Source of the DNA: Bacteroidetes bacterium HGW-Bacteroidetes-16
GTDB lineage: Bacteria; Bacteroidota; Bacteroidia; Bacteroidales; F082
Length of the DNA stretch: 64,000 bases
Assembly (NCBI GenBank): GCA_002840975.1
Contig: PHDN01000005.1
Coordinates: 62,001-126,000, forward strand
Reading direction: 5' to 3'
Position numbers and translations under genes: made by a program
Notes under the pieces: model-generated
Databases searched by the model: none
What the model saw: the letters and a program-made list of their open reading frames with translations, nothing else
Told to the model about the DNA's origin: nothing
Shown here: positions 36,565 to 44,789 of the stretch, piece after piece
How positions within the stretch are numbered: position 1 is the first letter of the stretch
Layout of the letters: the number at the start of each line of letters is the position of its first letter

Positions 36565-37701
36565 ATGAGTGAGGTTTACATCAACAGAATAGAAAAATAT
36601 TTTCCTAACAGCCCGGTTTCAAACGAAGAAATGGAACTGTTTCTTGGTAAAATAAATGGAAACGGGTCCAAGAGTAAAAGCCTGATTTTACGTAATAACC
36701 GGATTGTTCGACGTTATTATGCCCTCGATAGGGAAGGAAACATTACCCACACCAATGCCCAGCTTTCGGCGTTGGCAATAAAAAAAGTACTGGGCAACGA
36801 TCTGGATATAAACGACATTGAACTGCTTACCGCAGGAACTACCTCGCCCGATGTCCTTCAACCTGCACATGCGTTGATGGTTCAGGGAGAATTGGGTACC
36901 GGTCCCATGGAAGCCATGTCGGCGCATGGTACCTGCAATGCCGGAATGCTTTCGCTAAAATACGCCTACCTGTCAATCAAAGCCGATGAAATCAGCAAAG
37001 CCATCAGTGTAGCTTCCGAAACGATGTCATCGTGGATGCACGCACGCAATTTTCAGGATGAAATAGACAAACGACTTGAAATTGAGCAAAATCCATACAT
37101 TGCCTTTGAGAAGGATTTCCTGAGATGGATGCTTTCAGATGGAGCTGCCGCGGTACTTCTAAGTAACAAAACAGAACCAGGTCACCTCAACCTGCGCATC
37201 GAGTGGATGGATATAAAAAGCTGGGCAGGGGAAATGGAGACCTGTATGTATGCCGGCGCCATTAAAGAAATTGATAGCAGCCTGACGGGCTGGCGCGAGA
37301 TATCGCCTGAGCGCAGGAAACACGAATCGGCTTTTAGCCTTAAACAGGATGCTAAACTCCTGCAAAACCATGTGATCAAAATAGGATTGATTCACTTACA
37401 GCAAATCATCAGGGACCGCGAACTGGACCTGAGCACCATCGACTATTTCCTGCCTCACTTGTCCTCCATGTTTTTCAGGGACCAGACATTAAAAACTTTT
37501 CTTGAGGCAGGCCTCATGATTCCTGAAGAAAAGTGGTTTATGAACCTGACCACTATTGGTAATGTAGGTGCTGCCTCAGCATTGTTGATGATGGAAGAAC
37601 TCTATCACTCCGGCAGACTTAAAGCAGGCGACCGGTTGTTGGTGATGGTACCTGAAAGTGCCCGGTTTTCGTATACCTACATGCTGCTGACAGTGGTTTA
37701 G
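36565..37701 (+). CDS. darB: dialkylresorcinol ketosynthase DarB (KASIII-like)
   Basis: A 378-residue ketosynthase III-like enzyme. The catalytic Cys124 (AHGTCNAGML), His298 (FLPHLSSMF) and Asn333 (TIGNVGAAS) are all present, so it should be active. DarB condenses two beta-oxoacyl-type intermediates to form a 2,5-dialkylcyclohexane-1,3-dione, the precursor of the resorcinol moiety of flexirubin. It lies 22 bases after darA. A long hairpin at 37754-37796 follows and closes the unit. Confidence 0.88.
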   Translation: MSEVYINRIEKYFPNSPVSNEEMELFLGKINGNGSKSKSLILRNNRIVRRYYALDREGNITHTNAQLSALAIKKVLGNDLDINDIELLTAGTTSPDVLQPAHALMVQGELGTGPMEAMSAHGTCNAGMLSLKYAYLSIKADEISKAISVASETMSSWMHARNFQDEIDKRLEIEQNPYIAFEKDFLRWMLSDGAAAVLLSNKTEPGHLNLRIEWMDIKSWAGEMETCMYAGAIKEIDSSLTGWREISPERRKHESAFSLKQDAKLLQNHVIKIGLIHLQQIIRDRELDLSTIDYFLPHLSSMFFRDQTLKTFLEAGLMIPEEKWFMNLTTIGNVGAASALLMMEELYHSGRLKAGDRLLVMVPESARFSYTYMLLTVV

Positions 37702-37753
37702 CCCTGGCTTTCTTTTACTCAGGTTTTCCTGTCATGTTTCACGCAGGAAGATT

Positions 37754-37796
37754 CAAGCAGGTTTTTTTCCAACCTGAAAGGTTAGGAACCTGCTTG
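37754..37796. terminator. long hairpin between darB and the convergent lipoprotein gene
   Basis: CAAGCAGGTT (37754-37763) pairs with AACCTGCTTG (37787-37796), and a nested CCAACCT / AGGTTAGG partial stem occupies the loop. It lies between convergent stops at 37701 and 37800, so it is a likely shared terminator; the T-tract is weak. Confidence 0.6.
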
Positions 37797-37799
37797 TAT

Positions 37800-38222
37800 T
37801 CATGGTCGAACAGCACCCTCAATTAGACGAAACTTTTGTCCACAGCCTTCAATACAGGGATAATAAAGTATCAATACAGAATCGTTTATCGAATAGGCAA
37901 GTTGGTATTCGGGCGAATTGCAATTATCCGGAACGATGATTTTAGCCGAAGCATCATATTTTCCCTTGCCAACCGAACCTGTTTCTGTGCTCATGGTACA
38001 TAAAGGTCCGTTTGAAATGACATCGTCATTGCATAAAAATTCAATGGTTTTGTCACTATCTACAGGAGTAAAAACACCGGAGCCATCTCCCGGATCAGCC
38101 AGTTGCTCTATCAACTTCCATTTACTTAACAATTGCCCTTCCACCTTGTTTTTTGAGCAGGAGATAATTATACCTGTCACTACGACCAAAGCAAGTAAGT
38201 TTTTAATTCCATTCATTTTCAT
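37800..38222 (-). CDS. small lipocalin-like lipoprotein
   Basis: A 140-residue lipoprotein with lipobox IISC (Cys22). After LLSKWKLIEQL it shows an alternating-strand pattern with four further cysteines (FLCND, GPLCTM, DNCNSPE, PCIEGCGQ), which could form disulfides. The start and the K-W-x-L signature suggest a lipocalin-like fold. It interrupts the dialkylresorcinol/polyene region on the opposite strand, and I have no functional link to it. Confidence 0.7.
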   Translation of the reverse strand: MKMNGIKNLLALVVVTGIIISCSKNKVEGQLLSKWKLIEQLADPGDGSGVFTPVDSDKTIEFLCNDDVISNGPLCTMSTETGSVGKGKYDASAKIIVPDNCNSPEYQLAYSINDSVLILYYPCIEGCGQKFRLIEGAVRP

Positions 38223-38451
38223 TTGTTTTTTATTTTAATCAATAACAGTGTCATATTCCAAAGTTTGTACCAAACTGACCCGAATGGTTCTGCCCTTAAT
38301 CATGATGTTTTGGGATAAACACTTTTTGTCGGGCAATAAACATTTAACTGTAGCAATATCTAAGCCGGCGCTTCCAATTAATTTGATCTGATATAGAAGC
38401 AAAACGGCAACAGAAAACCGATCAGAAAAATGCTATCAAGTCAATTTCCTT

Positions 38452-39975
38452 TTAAAAAATGCTGTAAGTAAAACTGGCAGTGATCCTTGACGCAAAGTTT
38501 TTAGTGTTTTCAACATCAGAATTGCTGATTGCCGCTTCTTTGTACTTATTTAATGAATAGTAATATTCTTCACTAACATTCACTGATAACCGCAACTGTG
38601 GTGAAAAATAATAGTAACAGGTCAGAATCAAGCTACCATTTACATTGGTTTGATTTATATCCACCTTTGGATCATCATCTACTTTTGTATCCTCCCAATA
38701 TTGTCTGATGCCTGCACCTGCAGTCATGCTGATATTGGTACGGCTATTAGGAAAATAACCCAACGCGTAGCTCATATTTAATCCCAGGTTGGGCGAATTC
38801 GTCACTACATCTCTTTCAAAGCCCAACACATTGTCAACATAGTCTTTAGTATGTAAATTACTTTTATACAGCGAATATCCCACATTCACCTGCGTTGATT
38901 GTTGCCAATATAAATTAAGTGGTTTTTCGCAGACGTAATAGGCCACCGCATCAACATTCCAGAAAATTTCCTGATTGTTGTTTTTATTTGTAGTTTCAAA
39001 GACAGATGCGTTAAGGGTGTCGCGATTGTACCACTTCAATTCATCAAATGTAGAGCCTAGACCAGGTACTAATCCAATGGAAAAACGTCTTCCGGAAGAA
39101 CGTGATGGCCCGGCTGCATAATCCCAGTTATCGTTGATCAAGGTATAGTAGCTGGCATCTGATTGCCCCTTCAATCCATTCACAATCAGAAAAGAATCGA
39201 TGGCGGTTATATCGGCAATTTTACGGATTCGACTATCAAAATACCGTTGGTTTTTGGTTTCGGTGATAAAACTGGCAAAGGCAAGGATGTCTTCTTTATC
39301 AGGTGTTTTGGTTAAATCTCCCGCTTTTTGAAGATCGTCGAGAATATATACAGCCAGTCGGGCATCCTGTACCTCTTCTATTCTTCCTGTCCCAACAAGC
39401 AAAGGCAATGAGGCAGACACTTGATAATTATTACGCCTATTTTTATAAGTATAAGGGTAAGCCTCTTGGTCAGCTTCGTTTTTCGTGACAGAATTTCCCA
39501 GATCGCCCGTTAAATTTAAATCTACTTCAAAAAATCGCTTCTTGTCGTTATAGTAACGGTTAATTGAATTGGCACCTAACGCCAGGTGCTGTGAATTGTA
39601 TTTTTTTGAAGACTCTGTAGTAAAAGAATTATCACTAACCGATTTGCCGTGGTAGCTGTTTGCTGCAAAGTTTAACCAATAGGTTTGTGATCCTTGATAA
39701 TATTGGGAATTTCTTACAGAAAAATATCTTGTATTCAAATTACTATAGAATGTGTTTTGGTAATCCTTATTGACATCATTATTCTGAAAAGCGTTTTTTT
39801 GAAATGAATTATTTCCGTTAAGCCCGAACCGGAAATCGAGTGAACGCCAGTTATAATCAGGGTTTTTGTAATCGGATAGATTAAAATCAGTCTGAGCCTG
39901 CAAGCTGTTTGTCAACATGCCTGTAAAGAATAAGGACAACAAGAATAACCTCGTAAAATGTCGGATTGTTTTCAT
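38452..39975 (-). CDS. putative outer-membrane beta-barrel protein, unknown function
   Basis: A 507-residue exported protein with a signal peptide ending at SLQAQ (about residue 28). The body is rich in aromatic and Asn/Ser/Tyr residues in alternating-strand patterns (FYSNLNTRYFSVRNSQYYQG, in part; YYYFSPQLRLSVNVSEEYYYSL) and ends in Phe (FTYSIF), as in outer-membrane barrels. A middle helical section (LAVYILDDLQKAGD to SFIVNGLKG) is probably periplasmic. I do not recognise the family. It is an orphan within the polyene region. Confidence 0.65.
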   Translation of the reverse strand: MKTIRHFTRLFLLSLFFTGMLTNSLQAQTDFNLSDYKNPDYNWRSLDFRFGLNGNNSFQKNAFQNNDVNKDYQNTFYSNLNTRYFSVRNSQYYQGSQTYWLNFAANSYHGKSVSDNSFTTESSKKYNSQHLALGANSINRYYNDKKRFFEVDLNLTGDLGNSVTKNEADQEAYPYTYKNRRNNYQVSASLPLLVGTGRIEEVQDARLAVYILDDLQKAGDLTKTPDKEDILAFASFITETKNQRYFDSRIRKIADITAIDSFLIVNGLKGQSDASYYTLINDNWDYAAGPSRSSGRRFSIGLVPGLGSTFDELKWYNRDTLNASVFETTNKNNNQEIFWNVDAVAYYVCEKPLNLYWQQSTQVNVGYSLYKSNLHTKDYVDNVLGFERDVVTNSPNLGLNMSYALGYFPNSRTNISMTAGAGIRQYWEDTKVDDDPKVDINQTNVNGSLILTCYYYFSPQLRLSVNVSEEYYYSLNKYKEAAISNSDVENTKNFASRITASFTYSIF

Positions 39976-40904
39976 TTGATTAATTTTTTAGGTGCTGTTT
40001 AACTGAATTTGTGTGTTTAAAGGTTTCTGTAAAACTCCGGAAAATACAATTATCAGGCCAAAAAATTTGTGAATACCAACCTTTATCTGAAAACAACCAA
40101 CTTGATATCAGACATCAGGTGTATTTGGTTTTCCGGACTACTGGACAAAAAACAATCAAGGCGTGCAGGTCCATAATTAAAAGTAGAAAACAGATGATGT
40201 TTTACATGCATATGATATATCCGCTCGTCAGTAAAAGGGTATTACCAGACACTTCATTTCGAATTCCCTTTAATAAAAGTCACCTTTATGACCATGATCT
40301 CAGTTTGGGCAACCGTTCGAATGGGTGTTCCCCAGCCTTGAATGCCCGATGCCGTAAAGAAATGAGAATCAATAATCTTCTTGATCTCCAGGGAAGTTCT
40401 TAAAGTAGTTCGACAATATAACATATTGGCCAAACGTCTCCGATATCAATATTCCCAGTTCAAAGAGCCCTTTTCCACCGCAATAATCGACATCACTACT
40501 CTATTTGAAACATTCCTCCGACACAACAACCCATTGTTTTACAGGATTCTAGTGCAGATAATATCTATCCGAATTAAAAGTGAAAAACAATAAACGAGTT
40601 TAAAATTGAGAATTGGCACTTGATCGATTTGGATCGCATTGTTAAGCTTTTTAAGTTGGTGTTTGTTGCTTTCATTAGGATTTACGAAGTTGGAATATAT
40701 ATTGGCTCAATTTGCCCATTCAAAATCAAGAAACTTGGAATAAAAGCCAACTATTTGTTTAAATACGATTGAAATAATCCAGCTAACGTACTGTTTTTCT
40801 ATTATATAGAAATTTTTTGAGGTGCTGTAATAATTTTTCCATGTACTGTGTAAAAATCATTTGAAACACCCTATATTTACACAATAATTAAATATACCCC
40901 CGCT
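39976..40904. other. 929-base region without a convincing gene
   Basis: Open frames at 40011-40403 and 40381-40593 have no signal peptide, domain or plausible composition. On the minus strand, around 40290-40550, two frames read like protein remnants (for example GLFELGILISETFGQYV and EIKKIIDSHFFTASGIQGWG) but are broken by stops and a frame change, so a decayed gene is possible. TATATTTA at 40872-40879 may be the -7 element of the M23 gene. Confidence 0.35.
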
Positions 40905-42014
40905 ATGAAAACAAAATTTTTACTTAGCACATGGGTGCTTTTATCCATCCTTAGCATAGGATGTAAAAAGGATAAAACGATTGAACCACAACCGAATAAA
41001 CTGGAAGTGATAATCAACGATGTTCCTTATCAAACTGAAAAATATTTACGCATCGGTTACACCCTGAAAACATGGGAATTCACAAAAGATGGTCTTCAAT
41101 TGCAGCAGATCGTTGTACTGGACGACGACTCAAAAACTGAATTACTGAAAATCGGGAATACGGATAACCTGCTAATCTATCATGACCCCTTGGATGAAAA
41201 TCCTTTTCTTACGTATGATATAATAACCAGTTATTACCTTTCAATTCAACTTCCAATCCTGTTGGGACAACCTGTTCCAACCAATGTTTCGCATCGGTTT
41301 GTCTTTAAAGATACCATACAGAACAAAGAGGTTGTAGTGGAAGGCGGACTGTTTTCCCCCAGAAAAAACGAAACTCCCATCGCAATCTCCTCGCCGGTAA
41401 AAGGAACAAACTGGTTGTTTATAAACCAGTCTACCCTTGGTTATCATTTTAATGCAATGTTTTTTGTACAGGGTACAATATGGACTGCAGAAAGATATGC
41501 GTTTGATAACTTGCAGTTGAACGAAGACCAAGTAACACATGTTGGTGATCCGAAAATAAATGAATCCTATTTTAATTATGAGGATACGTTATTTGCAGTA
41601 GCAGATGGTACAATTGTGACGCTTAAAGACGGTCGACCTGAAAACTCAGGTGATGCAAGGGATGTGCAATTCAATTCTCTGGATGAATATGGAGGAAATT
41701 ATGTTATTCTCAATATGGGCAGCGGACGGTTTGCTGTTTATGGCCACTGTGTTCCAAATTCGTTTTTAGTTAAACAAGGGGATGTGGTTAAGGAAGGCGA
41801 CCCGATTGGGTTGCTGGGTAATTCGGGGAATTCTACAGAACCACACCTCCATTTCCAGATCTGTGATAAACAAGAGTTATTTTTGTCATATGGATTACCC
41901 TTTGTCATCAAAAAATATACAAAAATTGGTGAAGCTGGAACTTTCGATCCTTTTCCTCCAACTGAAATTACAAATTCAATGATGGAACAGTTTACACTTC
42001 TCAGATTTGATTGA
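40905..42014 (+). CDS. M23-family peptidase lipoprotein
   Basis: A 369-residue lipoprotein (lipobox SIGC, Cys20) with a LytM/peptidase M23 domain in about residues 205-350. Hallmarks are FAVADGTIV, YGGNYVILNMGSGRFAVYGH, DVVKEGDPIGLLGNSGN and the zinc motif His314-Leu-His316 (PHLHFQI). The first zinc pair is not in the usual HxxxD spacing: only His212-x-x-Asp215 (THVGD) is near, so it may be active with altered spacing or be a non-catalytic binding domain. Residues 25-200 are an unrecognised N-terminal domain. Confidence 0.8.
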   Translation: MKTKFLLSTWVLLSILSIGCKKDKTIEPQPNKLEVIINDVPYQTEKYLRIGYTLKTWEFTKDGLQLQQIVVLDDDSKTELLKIGNTDNLLIYHDPLDENPFLTYDIITSYYLSIQLPILLGQPVPTNVSHRFVFKDTIQNKEVVVEGGLFSPRKNETPIAISSPVKGTNWLFINQSTLGYHFNAMFFVQGTIWTAERYAFDNLQLNEDQVTHVGDPKINESYFNYEDTLFAVADGTIVTLKDGRPENSGDARDVQFNSLDEYGGNYVILNMGSGRFAVYGHCVPNSFLVKQGDVVKEGDPIGLLGNSGNSTEPHLHFQICDKQELFLSYGLPFVIKKYTKIGEAGTFDPFPPTEITNSMMEQFTLLRFD

Positions 42015-42119
42015 ATGGATAACAGAAAGGTTCATTTTTTTTGAAAATAGGGAGTACTACTGCTCTCTATTTTCATTTTCTCCCATTTCAGGTCATTCAG
42101 CCCCCGTCCTTTTTTTTCC

Positions 42120-42127
42120 TATTTTTG
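42120..42127 (+). promoter_or_regulatory. -7 element of the dehydratase-BtrH-ABC operon
   Basis: TATTTTTG matches TAnnTTTG exactly and ends 18 bases before the ATG at 42146. A clear -33 TTG is lacking. Confidence 0.45.
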
Positions 42128-42145
42128 ACGACTCAATTTACAGCA

Positions 42146-42601
42146 ATGAACCTGGAATATTTGATGTTTGGACAGGAACAGATTGAAAGTCTGATTCCTC
42201 AGCGTTCTCCCATGATCATGGTCGATGGGCTGCTGCATTCTGATGACAAGTCCACCACTTCAACACTGAAGGTTCTGTCTGAAAATATTTTTGTCGGGAA
42301 TGGGTGTTTACAGGAACCCGGAATCATTGAAAACATGGCCCAAACGGTGGCTCTACGTGCCGGTTACGAGGCTCAACAGCACGACAAAAAACCTGAAGTT
42401 GGATTTATCGGCGCAGTTAAACGACTTAAAATTGAACGACTGCCAAAAGTGAACGAACAGCTGATCACTACGATAGATTTGATTAACCAACTGCTTGGTG
42501 CGATGGTCGTTCACGCCACCACACGGGTAAATGGCCGGCAAATAGCCGAAGCAGATTTGTCCATCTTTTTATCTAAACCAACAAAAACCCCACTCGATTG
42601 A
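42146..42601 (+). CDS. FabZ-like hotdog dehydratase lacking the catalytic His
   Basis: A 151-residue hotdog-fold protein, started at the ATG at 42146 (MNLEYLMFGQEQIESLIPQ) rather than an upstream frame extension that would precede the promoter. It resembles 3-hydroxyacyl-ACP dehydratases of aryl polyene loci (LIPQRSPMIMVD, then EPGIIENMAQTVALRAGY). Glu62 of the catalytic pair is kept, but the GHFPxxP segment is replaced by FVGNGCLQEP, so the His is missing. A second dehydratase at 55734 shows the opposite defect, suggesting a heterodimer. It overlaps the next gene by TTGA. Confidence 0.8.
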   Translation: MNLEYLMFGQEQIESLIPQRSPMIMVDGLLHSDDKSTTSTLKVLSENIFVGNGCLQEPGIIENMAQTVALRAGYEAQQHDKKPEVGFIGAVKRLKIERLPKVNEQLITTIDLINQLLGAMVVHATTRVNGRQIAEADLSIFLSKPTKTPLD

Positions 42602-43014
42602 AAGCCAAAGATGTACCTCAGGATGATGCCAATATGTTGCAGGGAAAACTGCGCGAACCCATTTATTCACTGGACGAAAATGGCAACTACACCACCGTTC
42701 AGTCGGTGGGTTGGAACCCGAAAAACGAAGTCATGAAGGAAGCCTGGGACCAGGTAAACGAAAAAGTTGAAAATGCCCGCAAAAAGGTTCTCTCGGGTGA
42801 ATTGAGTCCGCTGGCATATTACATTGAAAAAAACATCATGGACATCGGGCTGGTGGCCAACTACATGGGAATATGGCGGTGGACGGTGAAGCGGCATTTA
42901 AAACCTAAATTTTTTGCCCGACTCAAAGAAGAAACACTGGAGAAATATGCCCGTGTCTTCAACATTACTAAAGAGCAACTCATCGATACCAACCTTCTCA
43001 AATCAGAAAAATAG
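42598..43014 (+). CDS. conserved-looking HTH-like protein in the polyene operon
   Basis: A 138-residue protein starting at a TTG whose last bases overlap the preceding stop codon, implying translational coupling. The C-terminal part (LVANYMGIWRWTVKRHLKP then LEKYARVFNITKEQL) looks like a small helix-turn-helix of Xre type; the N-terminal half is polar and helical. It is flanked by a dehydratase and a BtrH-like protein with 3-base spacing. I do not know its function; a local regulator or scaffold is possible. Confidence 0.65.
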   Translation: MKAKDVPQDDANMLQGKLREPIYSLDENGNYTTVQSVGWNPKNEVMKEAWDQVNEKVENARKKVLSGELSPLAYYIEKNIMDIGLVANYMGIWRWTVKRHLKPKFFARLKEETLEKYARVFNITKEQLIDTNLLKSEK

Positions 43015-43017
43015 CGA

Positions 43018-44025
43018 ATGGATCAACCCATCGAATTTCAACATAAACAATCGGCGCACTGCGAAAACGGAGTGGTGTCGAACCTACTTCGTTTCTACGG
43101 AATCAACCTGAGCGAACCCATGGTGTTCGGGATTGGTTCGGGATTGTTTTTTTCGCATATGCCGTTTCTAAAAGTAGGAGGTATCCCGGTTACCTCTTTC
43201 AGGCCGCTGCCTGGAATCATTTTCAAACGCACCTCCCGGCGACTGGGCATTTCTTTTGAAAGAAAAAAATTCAGAAATCCAAAAAAAGCCATGGAAGCCC
43301 TGGATAATAATCTAAACCAGGGAATTCCAACAGGCATGCTGGTGGGCGTTTACAACCTTTCCTATTTTCCTGATGCTTACCGCTTTCATTTCAATGCACA
43401 TAACCTGGTGGCCTTCCGTAAAGAAAACAACACCTATCAAATCAGCGATCCCGTGATGGAAGGCTACGAGCAGCTCACCTATGATGAGTTGTTGCGGGTT
43501 AGGTATGCCAAGGGCATTTTTGCCCCCAATGGTCACATGTACTGGGTAAAAAATATTCCAAAAAACATCCACCTCGAACAAGCCATCCTCAAAGGCATCA
43601 AACAAACCTGTAAGGATATGCTCACGATCCCGATTCCGCTGTTTGGCGTTCGGGGCATCCGGTATTTATCCCGAAAAGTGAGAAATTACCCCCGCAAACT
43701 CGGTGTCCGCAAAGCAGCCTCCTACACCGGACAAATCGTGCGGGCTCAGGAAGAAATTGGTACCGGTGGCGCCGGATTCAGGTTTATGTATGGGGCCTTT
43801 TTGCAGGAAGCGGCACAAATCCTCAACAAACCGGTACTGCGCGATTTATCCATCGAGCTTTCAGGTATTGGCGATCTATGGCGCGAATTTGCCGTGATTA
43901 CGGGAAGAATCGTAAAAAACCGCAACTCCCTGGATGAAAGCTACGATAAAGCGGCTGATCTGTTGCTCGTCATCGCCGACCGGGAAGAAGCCTTTTTTAA
44001 GAAACTTAAACTGGCGGTATCGTGA
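43018..44025 (+). CDS. BtrH N-terminal domain protein (acyl transfer-type Cys enzyme)
   Basis: A 335-residue protein matching the BtrH_N plus DUF4872 architecture. The N-terminal papain-like motif HCENGVVSNLLRFYG supplies Cys15, with FRPLPG and the later HFNAHNLVAFRKE (His) and ISDPVMEGYE (Asp) blocks. BtrH itself transfers an acyl group from an ACP to an aminoglycoside in butirosin synthesis; here an analogous transfer of the polyene from ACP to an acceptor is a reasonable inference. It is followed, with 4-base overlap, by an ABC exporter, as in other aryl polyene/flexirubin loci. Confidence 0.8.
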   Translation: MDQPIEFQHKQSAHCENGVVSNLLRFYGINLSEPMVFGIGSGLFFSHMPFLKVGGIPVTSFRPLPGIIFKRTSRRLGISFERKKFRNPKKAMEALDNNLNQGIPTGMLVGVYNLSYFPDAYRFHFNAHNLVAFRKENNTYQISDPVMEGYEQLTYDELLRVRYAKGIFAPNGHMYWVKNIPKNIHLEQAILKGIKQTCKDMLTIPIPLFGVRGIRYLSRKVRNYPRKLGVRKAASYTGQIVRAQEEIGTGGAGFRFMYGAFLQEAAQILNKPVLRDLSIELSGIGDLWREFAVITGRIVKNRNSLDESYDKAADLLLVIADREEAFFKKLKLAVS

Positions 44026-44777
44026 CAAACAAAAAAGATTTCATCGAAATCAGGGGATTGATTAAGCGTTATCCCCAAGCAGAGGTCAATGCGGTAGACC
44101 ACCTGGATTTATCAATCGCACAAGGCGAAATATTTGGTTTGCTCGGACCCAATGGCGCAGGCAAAACCACTACTTTATCCATTCTTTGCGGACTTATTTC
44201 GGCTACTGCAGGAAGTGTTTTCATCGATGGATTGTCGATGAAATCGCATCCCGACCAGGTAAAACAATTCATCGGTGTGGTGCCACAGGAAATCGCCCTT
44301 TTCGATAAACTTACAGCAATTGAAAATCTGCTCTACTTTGGGCAGATGTATGGGCTTACAGGGAAATCGCTGAAGGATATTGTGGAAAACTACCTCCTGC
44401 GTTTTGGATTGACCGACCGGAAAAATCACCGCATTGGTAACTTCTCGGGCGGTATGAAACGCAGGATTAACCTGATTGCAGGGATCCTCCATCAACCTAA
44501 AATTCTTTTTCTGGATGAACCTACCGTTGGCATCGATGTACATTCCAGAAACGTGATTCTGGAATTTCTGCGCGAAATCAATCAGCAGGGAACCACCATT
44601 CTGTACACTTCGCACCACATGAACGAAGCCGAAAATCTTTGTTCACGGATTGCTGTGATCGATTACGGAAAATTGATGGCTGTTGGTATTCCTGCCGTAT
44701 TAATAAGAAGCCATGCAGGCTGCGAAAACCTTGAAGATCTTTTTCTTCAGCTTACCGGACGTAAACTAAGAGACTAA
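44022..44777 (+). CDS. ABC transporter ATP-binding protein
   Basis: A 251-residue ABC ATPase starting at a GTG overlapping the preceding stop. Walker A GPNGAGKTT, the Q-loop VPQE, signature NFSGGMKRR, Walker B ILFLDEPTVGID and the switch His in YTSHHMNEAE are intact. It pairs with the ABC-2 permease 12 bases downstream, forming an exporter. Given its operon, export of the aryl polyene or resorcinol lipid is likely but inferred. Confidence 0.92.
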   Translation: MTNKKDFIEIRGLIKRYPQAEVNAVDHLDLSIAQGEIFGLLGPNGAGKTTTLSILCGLISATAGSVFIDGLSMKSHPDQVKQFIGVVPQEIALFDKLTAIENLLYFGQMYGLTGKSLKDIVENYLLRFGLTDRKNHRIGNFSGGMKRRINLIAGILHQPKILFLDEPTVGIDVHSRNVILEFLREINQQGTTILYTSHHMNEAENLCSRIAVIDYGKLMAVGIPAVLIRSHAGCENLEDLFLQLTGRKLRD

Positions 44778-44789
44778 CATCGAAAAAAA

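Noticed and set aside
40011-40403. 130-residue open frame on the plus strand
   Set aside because: No signal peptide, domain or protein-like pattern; the opposite strand looks more like decayed coding sequence.
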